Shown here in pieces: positions 18,447 to 27,955 of a stretch of DNA of 64,000 bases. The DNA lies in contig CALJSB010000018.1 in the NCBI GenBank assembly GCA_937976305.1, positions 1 to 64,000 on the forward strand, given 5' to 3'. A program made the position numbers and the translations under genes. The notes beneath the pieces are model-generated. The model was not told the DNA's origin, searched no databases, and worked only from the letters and a program-made list of their open reading frames with translations. This stretch comes from an uncultured Acidimicrobiales bacterium (GTDB lineage: Bacteria; Actinomycetota; Acidimicrobiia; Acidimicrobiales; SZUA-35). Within the stretch, counting starts at the first letter, position 1; the number at the start of each line of letters is the position of its first letter.

Positions 18447-19423
18447 ACATGATCATGTCGACTGGTCACACGAGCAACGAGCCCCGACTTGGGCGACTTC
18501 AACACGTCGCGCTCACCACGACCACCCCACTCGATGAGGTTGCCGAGTTCTATGCGAACTGGGGACTCACACCGGTCGCTACCGGCGGATCGGGATCGTC
18601 GATCGCCTTTCGAGGCCAGGGATCGCTCAACCACGCCCCCCACCACATCGTTCGTTTCTCAGCTGGCGAACACGTGGGGCTCGGCCACATTGCCTTTGGG
18701 GCTTCGTCTCGAGGTGCGGTCGACGCTCTCCATCAACGATGGTCAGGCTCCGGGGTCCAGATTCGCAGCGAACCGGCGCAGCTCGATGCGCTTGGTGGTG
18801 GTTACGGGTTCGACATGGCCGACCCGGAGGGCAGAGTCCTTCGAGTCGTCACCGAGATGGAAACGGCTGACCCGGTTCCTGCCGGAGCTCCGCTGCCGCT
18901 CGCGATCACCCACGTTGTGCTCAACACGGTTGACATCGACCTGCTCTGCGCGTTCTACGTCAATGTCCTCGGCTTCGCGGTTTCTGACTGGTCTGAACAC
19001 CAGATGGTGTTCCTGCGCAACGGAACTGACCATCACACCATTGCCTTCAATCAGGCGCCGCACGCTTCTGTCAACCACATCGCGTACGAGTTGGGCTCTG
19101 TTGACCACTTCCTTCAATCGGTCGGACGCATGAAGTCGGCTGGCACTGACCCGCTGTGGGGTATCGGTCGGCACGGGCCGGGCAACAATGCGTTTGCCTA
19201 CTACGGCGACCCGGCTGGCTTTGTTCCCGAACTGACGGCCGACGTGCAACAGATCGACGAACCGGGTTGGATTCCGCGAGTTTGGCAGCGCATCCCTTCC
19301 CAGTCCGATCTGTGGCATCTCGCCGGGCCGCCGTCCGCGGCGTTTCGGGCTGCCGGAGCCGGGAGCCCCGATCCGAACTGTCATCCGCCTCGTTGGCCAC
19401 CATCCCCGTCGAACCAACCATGA
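18443..19423 (+). CDS. Two-domain VOC family / extradiol dioxygenase-like protein
   Basis: LQHVALTT..., ITHVVLNTVDIDLLCAFYVNVLGFAVSD, HHTIAF, VNHIAYELGSVDHF, YYGDPAGFVPELTAD. Confidence 0.88.
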   Translation: MNMIMSTGHTSNEPRLGRLQHVALTTTTPLDEVAEFYANWGLTPVATGGSGSSIAFRGQGSLNHAPHHIVRFSAGEHVGLGHIAFGASSRGAVDALHQRWSGSGVQIRSEPAQLDALGGGYGFDMADPEGRVLRVVTEMETADPVPAGAPLPLAITHVVLNTVDIDLLCAFYVNVLGFAVSDWSEHQMVFLRNGTDHHTIAFNQAPHASVNHIAYELGSVDHFLQSVGRMKSAGTDPLWGIGRHGPGNNAFAYYGDPAGFVPELTADVQQIDEPGWIPRVWQRIPSQSDLWHLAGPPSAAFRAAGAGSPDPNCHPPRWPPSPSNQP

Positions 19424-20250
19424 CGACAAACCCGGTCGAGCTTCGGCGGATCGGGCCGCTGGCGGTCAGTGAGGCCGGTGCTTCGGTCGTCGCCTCGGCC
19501 GGCCATCCTGTAGTGCTGTTGCACGGCATTGGCTCGTCTCGGGTCGCCTTCGATGCGCAGCTTCGCCACCTGGCGTCCGCTGCCGGTGGGGGGCGTTGGT
19601 GTTTGGCCCCGGATGCTCCCGGCTACGCCGACTCAGACGATGTGCCCGAGATCGACTCGCTCACCGGCTATGTCGATCACGTCGTCGCCATGCTCGATGC
19701 GGTTGGAGCCGAGCAGGCTGATCTCGTCGGCGTTTCGTGGGGTGGGGTGATTGCGGCTCGGCTCGCTGTGACCCACCGAGCCCGGATCCGTCGTCTCGTG
19801 CTGGCCGATACCAGCCGAGGCTCCGGCGTCGACCCCGCGAGAGCTGCCGCCATGCGGCAACGAGGCGAGGCGCTGGCGGGACAGACGACCGAAGCGTTCG
19901 CCGCAGCGAGAGCGCCTCGACTCCTATCGCCTGACGCTTCGCCCGATCTGGTTGTAGCGGTGGCATCGGAAATGGCTGCTGCCATCCGGCTCCCTGGGTA
20001 TGGCCAGGCCGCTGCGGCGATGGCAGACACCGACCACACCGATCTCTTGCCATCGATCGAGATGCCGACACTCGTTGTTGTTGGCCAGGAGGACATCGTG
20101 TGCCCGCCAAGCGAGGCCGAGGTTTTGACGGCCCTGATTCCGAACGCCAGCCTGGTCACTATTCCAAACGCCGGTCATCTCGCGAACCGAGAGCAGCCAG
20201 CGGCGTTCAACAAAGCGGTCGGTGACTTTCTCGCCGCAACTGACGACTGA
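19420..20250 (+). CDS. Alpha/beta hydrolase
   Basis: VVLLHGIGSSRVAFDAQL, DLVGVSWGGVIAARLA, NAGHLANREQP; ATGA overlap with upstream gene. Confidence 0.92.
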   Translation: MTTNPVELRRIGPLAVSEAGASVVASAGHPVVLLHGIGSSRVAFDAQLRHLASAAGGGRWCLAPDAPGYADSDDVPEIDSLTGYVDHVVAMLDAVGAEQADLVGVSWGGVIAARLAVTHRARIRRLVLADTSRGSGVDPARAAAMRQRGEALAGQTTEAFAAARAPRLLSPDASPDLVVAVASEMAAAIRLPGYGQAAAAMADTDHTDLLPSIEMPTLVVVGQEDIVCPPSEAEVLTALIPNASLVTIPNAGHLANREQPAAFNKAVGDFLAATDD

Positions 20251-20262
20251 CGAGAGGAACCG

Positions 20263-20769
20263 ATGGCAACGCAGGATGAACTCGAGGCTCAGGTTGACTC
20301 CTTCCTGGCCACCAAGGACAGCCGTGAGGAAGATTGGGACACCCTCGCCTGGCAGAAGAAGCCGGGCGAGCAGTTCGGGCGGGCCCAGTTGCGCTACATG
20401 GGATCTGGCGGCACCGGCCGGCACGAGTCAGACGGCAACATCATCCAGGCGGAGAACTTCACGTTCTCCAACATGTTTCTTCCGCCTGGAGGCGAGGGGC
20501 CTGAGCACACCCACCACGATGTCGAAGAAGCGTTCTTCGTGATCGAGGGTGAGGTCGAACTCCGAATCCACGACGTGGAGGACGGTACCAAGTCGGCTGC
20601 TCGTGTTCTGGGCTATCGAGACTTCATGTGCGTGCCCCCTGGCGTACCCCGCAGCTTGAAAAACGTTGGCGAGGGCCACGCCATCTTTTGTGTGATGCTC
20701 GGTGTTGGGAAGCCGCAACTGCCCACCTATCCGGAAACATCGCCGATGTTCGGCGTCACCCGTGATTGA
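20263..20769 (+). CDS. Cupin domain protein
   Basis: LPPGGEGPEHTHHDVEEAFFVIEGEVELRIHD...DFMCVPPGVPRSLKNVGEGHA. Confidence 0.9.
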   Translation: MATQDELEAQVDSFLATKDSREEDWDTLAWQKKPGEQFGRAQLRYMGSGGTGRHESDGNIIQAENFTFSNMFLPPGGEGPEHTHHDVEEAFFVIEGEVELRIHDVEDGTKSAARVLGYRDFMCVPPGVPRSLKNVGEGHAIFCVMLGVGKPQLPTYPETSPMFGVTRD

Positions 20770-20775
20770 CGACCG

Positions 20776-21537
20776 GTGATCGACGCGCCTGCCCAGACCC
20801 TGTCGGGTCGGACTGTTGTGATCACCGGTGCCGGTCGAGGACTTGGTCGGGCGATGGCCGAGGCGATTGCGGAGGCGGGGGCAGTGGTGCACGCGCTCGA
20901 TGTGGACGGTCCGCGGGTCGAGCGCGCAGCGGCCGAGCTCGCCGACGTCGGTCTGGACGTACGTCCCCATGTGGTGGACGTCGAAGACGAAGCGTCGGTT
21001 GCGGCATTCTTCGGGAAGCTCGAAGCAGCCCCATGGGGTGTCGTGTCCAATGCCGCGATGGCCGATGCGGTTGGTGGAGCCAACTTCTGGGAACTCGATC
21101 GTGCGACGTGGGATCGCCTCATGGGTGTGAATCTGACGGGCACGTGGCTCGTCGCCAAACACGCTGCTCCTTTGATGATCGATGCCGGCGCGGGTCGCAT
21201 CGTCAACCTCGCCTCAGACGCTGCGCTGTATGGAAGCCCCCGGCTGAGCCACTACATCGCGTCGAAGGGCGGTGTGATAGCGCTCACGCGAGCCATGGCT
21301 CGAGAGCTCGGCCCGCACGACATCACGGTCAACGCCGTGGCGCCCGGCATTGTTGTTGGCGAGTCGACGACCGGCGTACCAGCCGACCGGCATCAGCTCT
21401 ACGCCGACAACCGAGCGCTGTCTCGGCCTCAAACCCCTGCCGATGTGGCGGGCGTGGTCCGCTTTCTGTTGACCGACGACGCTGCCTATGTCACCGGAAC
21501 GACCCAAGTGGTCGACGGTGGATTCGTGATGCCATGA
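20776..21537 (+). CDS. SDR family oxidoreductase
   Basis: VVITGAGRGLGRAMAE, YIASKGGVIALTRAMARELGPHDITVNAVAPG; GTG start. Confidence 0.95.
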   Translation: MIDAPAQTLSGRTVVITGAGRGLGRAMAEAIAEAGAVVHALDVDGPRVERAAAELADVGLDVRPHVVDVEDEASVAAFFGKLEAAPWGVVSNAAMADAVGGANFWELDRATWDRLMGVNLTGTWLVAKHAAPLMIDAGAGRIVNLASDAALYGSPRLSHYIASKGGVIALTRAMARELGPHDITVNAVAPGIVVGESTTGVPADRHQLYADNRALSRPQTPADVAGVVRFLLTDDAAYVTGTTQVVDGGFVMP

Positions 21538-21562
21538 CGAGAACGATCTGACGAGAGCGCGC

Positions 21563-22369
21563 ATGGACCTTCAACTCCACAATCGGGTCGTCGTGGTCAC
21601 GGGCGGAAGCTCGGGTGTTGGTCGCGCCTTGGTCAAAGACTTGCTCTCGGCCGGGGCTCGCGTCGCTACCTGTGCGCGAGATGTTGATCGGCTGCGCGCA
21701 TCGACCGCCTCGCTGATCGAATCCGATGCCGGTGATGTCGCCGACCGGTTGCTCGCGACCGAATGCGACGTTCGTGACGCAGATGCGGTCTCGTCGTTCA
21801 TCGATGCCACGGTCGACCGGTTCGGTGCCATCGACGGTCTCGTGAACAACGCGGGCCAATCGCTCATGAAACGGTTTGACGAAACCGAAGACGACGAGTG
21901 GCTTGCCGAGTTCGAGTTGAAGTTCTCCGGGGTTTTGAATCCGCTGAAGGCGGCCCGCTCTCACCTTGGTGCAAGCGATGCCGGAGCGGTGGTGAACGTC
22001 AATGCGGTGCTGGCTCGGCAACCCGAGCCTCGTCTTGCTGCAACCAGCGCAGCCCGAGCCGGACTGCTGAACCTCACCAAGACGCTGTCCATCGATCTCG
22101 CGCCGGAAGGCATCAGGGTGAACTCGGTGTTGCTCGGGTTGATCGATACGGGACAGTGGCGCCGGCGCTACGAGCAACGTGCCGACGATGACCACCGCAC
22201 GTGGGAAGAATGGTCGGGCGATCTCGCCGCAGACCGGGGCATAACGCTCGGGCGACTCGGTGTCGCGACCGAAGTGTCGTTCATCGCCGCAATGTTGGTG
22301 TCGCCCAAGGCGTCGTACGTGACTGGCACCTCGATCGATGTCGCCGGCGGAGTTGGTCGGTATGTCTGA
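21563..22369 (+). CDS. SDR family oxidoreductase
   Basis: VVVTGGSSGVGRALVKDLL, LVNNAGQS, GIRVNSVLLG, SYVTGTSIDVAGG. Confidence 0.93.
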   Translation: MDLQLHNRVVVVTGGSSGVGRALVKDLLSAGARVATCARDVDRLRASTASLIESDAGDVADRLLATECDVRDADAVSSFIDATVDRFGAIDGLVNNAGQSLMKRFDETEDDEWLAEFELKFSGVLNPLKAARSHLGASDAGAVVNVNAVLARQPEPRLAATSAARAGLLNLTKTLSIDLAPEGIRVNSVLLGLIDTGQWRRRYEQRADDDHRTWEEWSGDLAADRGITLGRLGVATEVSFIAAMLVSPKASYVTGTSIDVAGGVGRYV

Positions 22370-24029
22370 AGGTGCAACGTCGGCCGCCCCGAGGGCTCTC
22401 TGTGAGATCGCAGCGGCCCATCATGTCGCGTCGGCGTTCGGGATCGTCAGCGTGCACAACCAGCCGCTGGTTGATGCGCTCGCGGCTGTTGGCCGCTACA
22501 CGGCGGTCCGGCACGAGGCGACGGCGGTCAACGCCGCCGATGGCTACAGCAGGGTTGCTGACACGCTTGGAGTCGCGGTGACGAGCACCGGGACAGGAGC
22601 GGGAAACGCCGCCGGATCGCTTGTTGAGGCGCTGACGGCCGGAAGCCGCGTGCTCCACGTCACCGGCAACATTGACTCGGTCTACCTCGGCCAAGGGCGC
22701 GGCGTCATCCACGAGACGAAGTCGCAGGATCGCATGCTCGATGCGGTGTCAAAGGCGCAACACACCATCACAAAGCCAGACCAGATCCACCGCGTGCTCC
22801 ATCGAGCTGTTGCCGAGACCCTCACTGCCCCAACCGGACCGGTGAGCGTTGAGATCCCCATCGATCTTCAGTACGCCCCTGACACCGAGCGGGTCCGATC
22901 GGAGCAGGTCGAGAGTTTCGATTCTGAGGCCGGGTCCGGAGACAGCGAACGGTCGGCAGCGGCAATCGTCGGCGACTTGGATCATGCGATCGCCCTGCTC
23001 GATGAAGCCAAACGGCCGGTGGTGTGGGCCGGAGGGGGAGCCGTGCACGCTCGAGAAGCGGTGGCCTCGTTTTGCCGTCGGTTCTCTCTCCCGCTGGTCA
23101 CAAGCAATGCGGGCCGAGGCATCATCCCCGAGGGGGACCCACTGGTGATCGGCAACTTCGCGGCACGTCCCGGTGGACAGGCCTTTCTTGACCAAGCCGA
23201 TCTCTTGCTATCGATCGGCACCCACTTCCGATCGAATGAGACGCGGCACTACAAACTCCGGCTTCCGTCGAAACACATCCAGATCGATGTTGATCCCGCC
23301 GCTCTTGGCCGTGCATACCCGGTCGATGTCGGTCTGGTGGCCATGGCCGACCAGGCGATCGCGGCAATGAGCGATCGGCTCATCGAACGCGACCGATCTG
23401 ACTGGTTGACCGTCGCCCGCGACACTGCCTTGGACGTGCGCCAGCAGCTCGAAGCCGACATCGGTCCCTACGCTGAGTTGTGCCGCTCGATGCGATCGGT
23501 GCTGCCGCCACAGTCACCACTGGTGCGAGACGTGACCATCCCCGCTTCAGCGTGGGGTAATCGGCTGCTCTCAGTTTTGGACCCGACGACCAACGTGAAT
23601 GCCCGAGGTGGCGGAATTGGTCAGGGTCTCGGCATGGCCATCGGCGCCGCCGCCGCGCGCCCAGACGTACCAACAGCGCTGATGGTTGGGGACGGAGGAC
23701 TCGCAGTCCATCTGGGCGAGTTCGCCACGCTGGCTCAAGAGCAATCGCCGGTGATTGTGCTGGTCTTCAACGACGGTGGCTACGGAGTTCTACGGAACCT
23801 TCAAGATGCCCACGTCGGCCGTCGCAGCGGCGTTGATTTGTTCACCCCAGACTTTGCAGCCCTGGCCTCAGCCTTCTCGATGCCGCACCGTCGGCTTGAT
23901 TCGCCAGACAACGCCCGTGCGATCCTCGAGCACGCGATCGCGGACGGCGGCCCAACAGTCGTCGAGGTCGATTGCAACGCGTTCGGTCCGATGCCCGTGC
24001 CCTTTGTGCCCCCGGTTCCCGTGCCATGA
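22362..24029 (+). CDS. Thiamine pyrophosphate-dependent enzyme (acetolactate synthase/benzoylformate decarboxylase-like)
   Basis: RHEATAVNAADGYSRV (catalytic Glu), TGPVSVEIPIDLQ, TPP motif VGDGGLAVHLGEFATLAQEQSPVIVLVFNDGGYG. Confidence 0.93.
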   Translation: MSEGATSAAPRALCEIAAAHHVASAFGIVSVHNQPLVDALAAVGRYTAVRHEATAVNAADGYSRVADTLGVAVTSTGTGAGNAAGSLVEALTAGSRVLHVTGNIDSVYLGQGRGVIHETKSQDRMLDAVSKAQHTITKPDQIHRVLHRAVAETLTAPTGPVSVEIPIDLQYAPDTERVRSEQVESFDSEAGSGDSERSAAAIVGDLDHAIALLDEAKRPVVWAGGGAVHAREAVASFCRRFSLPLVTSNAGRGIIPEGDPLVIGNFAARPGGQAFLDQADLLLSIGTHFRSNETRHYKLRLPSKHIQIDVDPAALGRAYPVDVGLVAMADQAIAAMSDRLIERDRSDWLTVARDTALDVRQQLEADIGPYAELCRSMRSVLPPQSPLVRDVTIPASAWGNRLLSVLDPTTNVNARGGGIGQGLGMAIGAAAARPDVPTALMVGDGGLAVHLGEFATLAQEQSPVIVLVFNDGGYGVLRNLQDAHVGRRSGVDLFTPDFAALASAFSMPHRRLDSPDNARAILEHAIADGGPTVVEVDCNAFGPMPVPFVPPVPVP

Positions 24030-24108
24030 ACCGGCCGTTTCTACATCCCAGCCACACACCCGCAGGCGCAGCGGCGCCCCTGAGCCTGCATGTCCAGAGG
24101 AGATCTCC

Positions 24109-24354
24109 GTGACGACCACACCTATCCAGGGTGGGACAGATGTCCCGTATCTCGAGCCGAATCAGAGTCGCTCGGCCCCGCCGACTGAATTCGAAAACCA
24201 GCTCGGTGACACCATCGAGTCGGCCTATGCCGCTGGCGTCCACGAGCTGGAAGGCGTCGTCGATCGGTTGAACGCCGATGGACCACCTCCACCTGACGGC
24301 GACATCTGGACAGCCGAGCGGTTCAGGCTTCTGATGGTGGAGCTGGGCCGATGA
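24109..24354 (+). CDS. Small protein preceding a Rieske oxygenase (recombinase-like HTH family, tentative)
   Basis: GTG start after AGGAG; PYLEPNQSRSAPPTEFENQLGDTIESAYAAGVHELEGVVDRLNADGPPPPDGDIWTAERFRLLMVELGR; ATGA overlap with the Rieske gene. Confidence 0.7.
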   Translation: MTTTPIQGGTDVPYLEPNQSRSAPPTEFENQLGDTIESAYAAGVHELEGVVDRLNADGPPPPDGDIWTAERFRLLMVELGR

Positions 24355-25379
24355 CTACTCGGGAGCACGAGTCAGTCCGTTTGGCCGACGAGCTCGTCGC
24401 CGAGGGCGTGGCTGACCGTTGGTATGCCGTGCTCCCTTCTGCCTTGTTGGCTGAAGGCGAGGTGAAGGAGATCCGACGGTTCGGGGCTCGTATCGCGATC
24501 TGGCGAGATGCGACCGGCACCGTTCGAGCGCTCGAGGACTACTGCCCGCATCGAGGTGCACCGTTGTCAGCGGGCGACGTGCTGGACGATCGATTGCGCT
24601 GTCCGTACCACTGGGTCGAGGTTCGTTTCGACGGCGTCGTCACGAAGGTGCCAGCGAGCCCAGGGTGCAATCTCGAAGGCAGCCGACCAACGCGCGTGTT
24701 TCCGGCCACCGAGGCTAGCGGAGCGATCTTTCTCTACAAGAGTGCCGACCCGCACCTCGAAGACGTGCCGCCTCTCGAGTTGCCAGAACAGCTCACGAGC
24801 GATCGGTTCAGCAACTTCCTTTGCTATGTCGAGTGGGCTGGCGACTGGCGCCTCATCGCTGACAACGTGATGGACCCGATGCACGGGGCCTTCCTGCATC
24901 GGCAGTCGCACTCCATGGGCGAGGGCGACATGAGTGCAGAGTTCGCGCTCAGCGAGACGGACGATGGGTTCGTGTTCGCGAAGACTGGTCAGTCTGGCGT
25001 GAACTTCGATTGGACGGAGTTTGGCGACACGGGCGTCATGTGGATGCGGCTTGAGATTCCGTATCCCCCGTCCGGTGGGCCGGCGAAGACCTTCGGCATC
25101 ATTGGTATGTACACGCCGGCCGCGAACGGTTCGACCTCTGTGTTCTTCTGGCGGACCTGTGAGATCGACGGCTGGCAGCGTGATGTGTGGCGATTCCTCT
25201 ACAAGAACCGCCTCGAGGATCGACACTGGCAGGTGCTCGAGCAGGATCGGGCGCTGCTCGAACGGATGGAGCCGGATGGGCGAGAGAAGCTCTACAGCCA
25301 CGATCGCGGCCTGGCCCGGCTACGCCGTTACCTCACGGGTGTCGCCGATGAGCAACTTGCTGTGACTCGCGCTGAATAG
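24351..25379 (+). CDS. Aromatic ring-hydroxylating dioxygenase alpha subunit (Rieske)
   Basis: Rieske ligands CPHRGAPLSAGDVLDDRLRCPYHW; DNVMDPMHGAFLH mononuclear iron motif. Confidence 0.94.
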   Translation: MTTREHESVRLADELVAEGVADRWYAVLPSALLAEGEVKEIRRFGARIAIWRDATGTVRALEDYCPHRGAPLSAGDVLDDRLRCPYHWVEVRFDGVVTKVPASPGCNLEGSRPTRVFPATEASGAIFLYKSADPHLEDVPPLELPEQLTSDRFSNFLCYVEWAGDWRLIADNVMDPMHGAFLHRQSHSMGEGDMSAEFALSETDDGFVFAKTGQSGVNFDWTEFGDTGVMWMRLEIPYPPSGGPAKTFGIIGMYTPAANGSTSVFFWRTCEIDGWQRDVWRFLYKNRLEDRHWQVLEQDRALLERMEPDGREKLYSHDRGLARLRRYLTGVADEQLAVTRAE

Positions 25380-25444
25380 CGTCTCGCGTGCTTGTCTGCG
25401 CTAGGTATTTTCCATATCTGTTAATTAGCAGTAACGTTAAATAC

Positions 25445-25810
25445 ATGCCCTCCACTGCCCTTCTCGAAGACGTCGACGAAGAACGTTTGAGCGCCACGTT
25501 TTCGGCGCTCGCCAATCCAATTCGTCGAGCGATGCTCGTGCGACTGGCGGAGGGTGAGGCGAGCGTCAGTGAGCTCGCCGAGCCGTTCGAGATGACCCTG
25601 CCAGCGGTGTCTCGTCACATCAAAGTGCTCGAGAAGGCTGGCCTCGTCACCCAGGGCCATCGAGCGCAATACCGACCCTGTGAGATCAACGCTGAGCCGC
25701 TCCGTGAGGTCGCGAGCTGGGCCGATCAGTACCGCCCGATCTGGGAAGAGCGGTTCGATCGGATGGCCGACTACCTCGACCACGTGCAATCCGGCGACGA
25801 GCCCTCGTAA
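25445..25810 (+). CDS. ArsR family transcriptional regulator
   Basis: LSATFSALANPIRRAMLVRLAEGEASVSELAEPFEMTLPAVSRHIKVLEKAGLV. Confidence 0.95.
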   Translation: MPSTALLEDVDEERLSATFSALANPIRRAMLVRLAEGEASVSELAEPFEMTLPAVSRHIKVLEKAGLVTQGHRAQYRPCEINAEPLREVASWADQYRPIWEERFDRMADYLDHVQSGDEPS

Positions 25811-25819
25811 GAAGTCCTT

Positions 25820-25840
25820 AGGGTCAGGTACTTCGCGTCA
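25820..25840. repeat. Short dispersed repeat GGGTCAGGTACTT..CGTCA (copy 2)
   Basis: AGGGTCAGGTACTTCGCGTCA, compare copy at 4935. Confidence 0.55.
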
Positions 25841-25886
25841 CACCGTCCTTTGGCCTCCCCACCAAACAAGAAAAGAGCAATCGAAC

Positions 25887-26363
25887 ATGAGCGATACCAA
25901 GTCGGTACAGATCGAGCGCACCCTGAGCGCGCCACCGTCCCTTGTCTGGCAGATGTGGACCGACCCGGCTCACTTTGCGGAGTGGTACGGCCCGATGGGA
26001 GCAAAGATCCCGGTGTCTGAACTCGACCTGCGGGTCGGCGGTGCTCGCAAGGTCTGCATGGAGATGGAGACACCGAACGGTCCGATGCAAATGTGGTTCG
26101 TTGGCGAGGTGCAGGAAATCGTCGAGAACGAGCGCTTTGTCTACACCGAGGCCATGGCCGATGCCGATGGCAATGTCATGAGCCCGGCCGCTATGGGCAT
26201 GCCCGAAGATGCGCCATCAAACACCCAAGTCGTTGTGGGACTCACCGAGGTCGACGGTGGCACCAAGATGGTGATGACCCATGTCGGGGTACCGGCTGAT
26301 TCGCCAGGTGCTCAAGGATGGGGCATGGCCCTCGACAAGCTCGAGGCCGCACTTGCCGGCTGA
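25887..26363 (+). CDS. SRPBCC/AHSA1-like domain protein
   Basis: VQIERTLSAPPSLVWQMWTDPAHFAEWYGPMGAKIPVSELDLRVGGARKVCMEME. Confidence 0.92.
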   Translation: MSDTKSVQIERTLSAPPSLVWQMWTDPAHFAEWYGPMGAKIPVSELDLRVGGARKVCMEMETPNGPMQMWFVGEVQEIVENERFVYTEAMADADGNVMSPAAMGMPEDAPSNTQVVVGLTEVDGGTKMVMTHVGVPADSPGAQGWGMALDKLEAALAG

Positions 26364-26384
26364 CCGGCTCGGCTGGGACCAGTT

Positions 26385-27137
26385 CTAACCCGGTGTGGCG
26401 AGGAGGTCCCCGTTGACCTCCTCGCCACAATCGGACCAGGCGGCGGTCGGTGGATGCAGAGCGGCCAGGGCGTCCGCAACTCGCCCAATCGCCTGAGCTT
26501 TGCGCCGGTCACCTTGGAGAAACGAGAAGTCGTCTCGCCCCAGCACCAACATCTGGTCGCTGCGATCAAGGTGGATGCAGAACGTGTCAGTCTCCGGCTC
26601 GACGACGGCTCCCAATGGAGTTCCGCTAGCGGCGCGAGTGCTGCGTGCATGATGGGCGCCGGAGGCGTACGCCACTAGCCACGATGCGGCCGGGGCAATC
26701 CCGGCTGATGCGAGCACTCGGCCCGGGACGCCTGGATGGTTGACGACGGCTGTCCAGCTGCATCGAAGCGCGGTCAGTGTCTGCTGGCAGATGAGTTCGG
26801 CGAGGGTCCCGTTGACGGCCGGGTGTCGCAGTGGCCACTCGACGATCGTTGCGCACGCGTCCAGCGTGAGCTCCGCCGGGTCGCGTGACGATTCGACGAG
26901 CCGCACGTCTTCGATGCGGACATCCTCGACGGCGGTGACCTCGCGGATCATGAGGCCGATGACGGCATCGTCAGGCAGGCTGATGAGAAGCTCATCAATC
27001 ACCATGCCGCCGCCTCGCTCGACGATGTCGATCCCGAGGAGATCACCTTTGACTGCGCCAAGACGAGTCGCCACTGCGCCCAGCACACCTGGGCGGTCGG
27101 GAAGCCAGACACGCATGAGGTAGGTCTGAGCGGGCAT
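26385..27137 (-). CDS. ACT domain-containing protein
   Basis: LMRVWLPDRPGVLGAVATRLGAVKGDLLGIDIVERGGGMVIDELLISLP. Confidence 0.8.
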   Translation of the reverse strand: MPAQTYLMRVWLPDRPGVLGAVATRLGAVKGDLLGIDIVERGGGMVIDELLISLPDDAVIGLMIREVTAVEDVRIEDVRLVESSRDPAELTLDACATIVEWPLRHPAVNGTLAELICQQTLTALRCSWTAVVNHPGVPGRVLASAGIAPAASWLVAYASGAHHARSTRAASGTPLGAVVEPETDTFCIHLDRSDQMLVLGRDDFSFLQGDRRKAQAIGRVADALAALHPPTAAWSDCGEEVNGDLLATPG

Positions 27138-27228
27138 GGCTCAACGCTACGTATGGTCCATGAACGCCGTGTTTCGATGGTGTTGACGCTTTGGTCAGTT
27201 AGCGGTGCACACCAGTGAAGCGATGCGT

Positions 27229-27612
27229 TTAGAAGCTGGGGTTGTCGTGAAGAAAGCGTTCGAGTCGCTCGGCGGTCCACCCTCGTAGCGGAATCGGTGG
27301 TGGGCCTGCCACGATCTCGTTCTCGGAGACCGACCGCTGTTGGAACGCGGTGTTTTCGTAGCGTCGCCTACCGGCCTCGCCCGGACCTGAATAGGTGCGA
27401 GTGACCCCACTGGCGAACGTCACATCGACCATCTTGTCGGGGCGGCGATCTGTTCGTAGCGGCACGTCCAATTCCAGGGCAATGGCGCGCTTTGTGGCTC
27501 GCTCAATGAGTGAAGCGCGAAGCGATTCGGTCGGCTCTCGAGCGTGGGCATCTTCTTCTCGGGCGCGAAAAAGACGAGCCACGATCTCCCTCCAAGAAAG
27601 TCGTGCTTCCAT
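27229..27612 (-). CDS. Hypothetical protein
   Basis: Open frame in a gap without competing genes; MEARLSWREIVARLFRAREEDAHAREPTESL...PPPIPLRGWTAERLERFLHDNPSF. Confidence 0.55.
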   Translation of the reverse strand: MEARLSWREIVARLFRAREEDAHAREPTESLRASLIERATKRAIALELDVPLRTDRRPDKMVDVTFASGVTRTYSGPGEAGRRRYENTAFQQRSVSENEIVAGPPPIPLRGWTAERLERFLHDNPSF

Positions 27613-27763
27613 CTCTTGCCCCCAGACGTTCAGCTGGAGAGTAGCACCCGTACCCCCCAAAAATTGAGGGTAGATCGACTCGGGTGTGAGGAGAGAGCCG
27701 GTGCTGGGCTCTCGCCGCTGCCGCGAGCACTCCTTGTCACGAGCTGGTGGAGTCAGGAGCAGG

Positions 27764-27839
27764 TGGAGCCCGGAGCGAGAATTGAACTCGCGACCTTCTC
27801 ATTACGAGTGAGACGCTCTGCCGACTGAGCTATCCGGGC
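27764..27839 (-). tRNA. tRNA-Thr (anticodon CGT), CCA encoded
   Basis: Reverse complement GCCCGGATAGCTCAGTCGGCAGAGCGTCTCACTCGTAATGAGAAGGTCGCGAGTTCAATTCTCGCTCCGGGCTCCA folds as a cloverleaf. Confidence 0.96.
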
Positions 27840-27955
27840 GGATCGACGAATCTTATCGTGCGATCTCGGGCTGGGAGACAGACATTCGCTCGATGTGGCC
27901 GGGAGTCACACCTAGCTGGCCGGTGATGGCGCAGCCGCTGAGGTAGTTTCGATTC

